Source: Limnobaculum parvum
GTDB taxonomy: Bacteria > Pseudomonadota > Gammaproteobacteria > Enterobacterales > Enterobacteriaceae
Length of the DNA: 64,000 nucleotides
NCBI RefSeq assembly: GCF_003096015.2
Contig: NZ_CP029185.2
Location: 402,501 to 466,500 of the forward strand
Direction: 5' to 3'
This document shows positions 62,702 through 64,000 of this stretch, in pieces; position 1 is the first letter of the stretch, and every line of letters begins with the position of its first letter. A program made the translations under genes and the position numbers. The notes beneath the pieces were generated by a model. The model was not told where the DNA came from and searched no databases. It was given only the letters and a program-made list of their open reading frames with translations.

Positions 62702-63247
62702 ATGTCCGGGAATGAGAATAACCTGATTTGGATCGATCTGGAAATGACCGGTTTAAATCCTGAAATCAATCGCATCATCGAAATCGCCACTATTGTGACC
62801 GATGCTAACTTGAATATTCTGGCGGAAGGGCCGGTTTTTGCGATTCATCAAACGGATGAACATATGGCATTGATGGATGAGTGGAACACCACTACTCATA
62901 CCGCAAGTGGGCTGGTGACGCGGGTAAAGCAGAGTGCTTTTGATGAACAGGCCGCCGAGCAAAAAACCATTGAATTTTTACAGCAATGGGTGCCCCAAGG
63001 GTGTTCACCTATTTGTGGTAACAGTATCGGTCAGGATCGCCGCTTTCTTTATCGTTATATGCCAGAGCTGGAACGTTATTTCCACTATCGCTATTTGGAT
63101 GTCAGTACGTTGAAAGAGCTGGCTCGTCGCTGGAAGCCGGAGATATTGTCTGGTATTACCAAGCAGAGTACTCACCAAGCGCTGGATGATATACGCGATT
63201 CAATTGCGGAGCTGGCTTACTACCGTGAGAACTTTATTAAGCTGTAA
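62702..63247 (+). CDS. orn: Oligoribonuclease
   Basis: DEDDh 3'-5' exonuclease that degrades two- to five-base RNA (including pGpG from c-di-GMP turnover), 181 residues as in E. coli. Catalytic Asp and Glu are in WIDLEMTGL (about 11-19), Asp in IGQDRRF and His-Asp in STHQALDDI near 158-166. Usually essential. It is followed by tRNA-Gly, the conserved order. Confidence 0.97.
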   Translation: MSGNENNLIWIDLEMTGLNPEINRIIEIATIVTDANLNILAEGPVFAIHQTDEHMALMDEWNTTTHTASGLVTRVKQSAFDEQAAEQKTIEFLQQWVPQGCSPICGNSIGQDRRFLYRYMPELERYFHYRYLDVSTLKELARRWKPEILSGITKQSTHQALDDIRDSIAELAYYRENFIKL

Positions 63248-63361
63248 TATTGGCGAAAGTTCGGGCGGGATCTGGATAGTTAATGTCTGCTGCTTATTAG
63301 TGCATTTTGTTGCTTTAATAAGCAGACGAAAAATAATGTGCAATTTTTTCAGCAGCAGGTC

Positions 63362-63398
63362 TTGCAGGGGCGATTAGTTTTCGTATAATGCGCTCCCG
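63362..63398 (+). promoter_or_regulatory. tRNA-Gly promoter with GC-rich discriminator
   Basis: TTGCAG (63362-63367), a 16-base spacer and a perfect TATAAT (63384-63389), followed by gcgctcccg. GC-rich discriminators after the -10 are the mark of stringently controlled stable-RNA promoters. Confidence 0.85.
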
Positions 63399-63436
63399 TT
63401 ACATTGTTATATGTACAATGTAACGACCTTCCAAAT

Positions 63437-63512
<76 letters not shown>

Positions 63513-63534
63513 AGTTTTTCTAATTGCTTAGTCA

Positions 63535-63750
63535 TTAATCTTTTTTACTTCTGCTTTTTAAACGTTGAACTACCTCTTCTATAGGTGTTAGCCGATTGGC
63601 TTCAACTTGCTGCTGGCTGAGGGCGAGTATCTTTAATAACGTTGATACTTCCTGCTTTTGCCTATAAGAAGCCATATCATGTATTACCACCTTGGCTTTC
63701 TCGTTTTGGGTGGTAACCGCTGGTAAGTGTGATTCTTTAGGTTTTATCAT
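63535..63750 (-). CDS. Small hypothetical protein, possible antitoxin-like
   Basis: A 71-residue frame from the ATG at 63750 (MIKPKESHLPAVTTQNEKAK...); a longer frame to 63876 overlaps the next ORF and has cysteine-rich, unlikely sequence. The C-terminal half (TLLKILALSQQQVEANRLTP, then IEEVVQRLK) has the helix-plus-acidic-linker look of Phd/YefM-type antitoxin tails. No toxin gene is evident. The Shine-Dalgarno sequence is weak, so both reality and function are uncertain. Confidence 0.4.
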   Translation of the reverse strand: MIKPKESHLPAVTTQNEKAKVVIHDMASYRQKQEVSTLLKILALSQQQVEANRLTPIEEVVQRLKSRSKKD

Positions 63751-63818
63751 TACTTCAGTCTCGTTAGATTTCAGACAGGGCATCAGTCTGCATTTTTTGA
63801 AAAAAATAAAGCCTATAT

Positions 63819-64000
63819 ATGTTAATTGGAATAGAGGGCATAAACGGTGATGTACTACTTTCAGGCAAAGTAGCATCAGTTGGGCAATTAAAACAACGGA
63901 TGATGATAGTGTTAGGTGAAGTTAGCGAAAATGACTTTGTCTCCGTTTTTTGTGCTCGTTATGGCTATGATATTTATACTTATGATCAAAATATTAAAGT
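63819..64000 (+). CDS. Hypothetical protein, truncated by the window edge
   Basis: An open frame of 60 codons begins with ATG at 63819 (MLIGIEGINGDVLLSGKVAS...) and runs off the right end. The sequence looks protein-like (alternating hydrophobic pattern, no low complexity), but I do not recognise a family and the Shine-Dalgarno sequence is weak. An internal ATG at 63900 is also in frame. Confidence 0.4.
   Translation, partial: MLIGIEGINGDVLLSGKVASVGQLKQRMMIVLGEVSENDFVSVFCARYGYDIYTYDQNIK

Overview
The window is a piece of an enterobacterial (Enterobacterales) chromosome. Nearly every protein has the length and motifs of an E. coli housekeeping protein. The gene order from dsbD to tRNA-Gly follows the E. 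coli 93-94 minute region (dsbD-cutA-dcuA-aspA-fxsA-groESL ... epmB/efp ... gdx ... frdABCD-epmA ... mscM-psd-rsgA/orn-glyV). Family or genus cannot be settled from this sequence alone; a moderately AT-rich lineage such as Budviciaceae (Pragia, Budvicia, Limnobaculum) is my guess. No complete insertion sequence, prophage or CRISPR array is visible.

Layout. Positions 1-2518 hold the 3' two thirds of a 23S rRNA, then 5S-tRNA-Thr(GGT)-5S and a terminator, as in E. coli rrnD. Degenerate structured repeats and a second copy of the terminator follow (2519-2900). Positions 3212-10613 carry aqpZ, the acetate operon acs-yjcH-actP and divergent gltP. In E. coli, nrfABCDEFG sits between acs and gltP; it is absent here. 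Positions 10737-20754 are mixed: a GAF/PAS/GGDEF diguanylate cyclase, an AzlCD exporter, mdaB, rbn, a GNAT enzyme, kdgR with a 2-hydroxyacid dehydrogenase, a FaeA/PapI-like regulator and a secreted ParB-like protein. Positions 20763-24138 form a compact ECF transporter operon (DUF296-S-T-A-A). After tehB and yjeI comes a JUMPstart/ops-led operon, WecA-like transferase-wza-wzb-wzc (25910-31076), ending next to tRNA-Phe. This is a polysaccharide export set without glycosyltransferases, wzx or wzy.

Positions 32076-43410 hold dsbD-cutA, aspA-dcuA, fxsA, the sigma32-driven groESL, a fliB-like lysine methylase, and epmB divergent from efp. A start-less entericidin remnant, a DUF486 membrane protein and a guanidine-II riboswitch with gdx (sugE) follow. 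Next come the ribose operon rbsDACBK-rbsR behind two RbsR-type operators, a TRIC-family channel, frdABCD, epmA, mscM-psd, rsgA divergent from orn, tRNA-Gly(GCC), and two weakly supported small ORFs at the right edge.

Shared functions. AspA makes fumarate from aspartate, DcuA exchanges C4-dicarboxylates and FrdABCD reduces fumarate, so one window carries an anaerobic fumarate-respiration module with CRP/FNR-type sites at aspA and frdA. Efp, EpmB and EpmA give EF-P and two of its three modification enzymes. Acs and ActP handle acetate uptake and activation.

Most interesting observations: (1) a multi-hairpin repeat family with apparent covariation, present at 51760-51920, inverted at 56893-57052, and as diverged copies after the 5S gene; (2) a 108-bp duplicated terminator block flanking one of those repeats; (3) the JUMPstart-led orphan Wza/Wzb/Wzc operon beside tRNA-Phe; (4) a DUF296-linked ECF transporter of unknown substrate. 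I did not find a clearly new multi-gene system; the repeat family is the best candidate for something undescribed.
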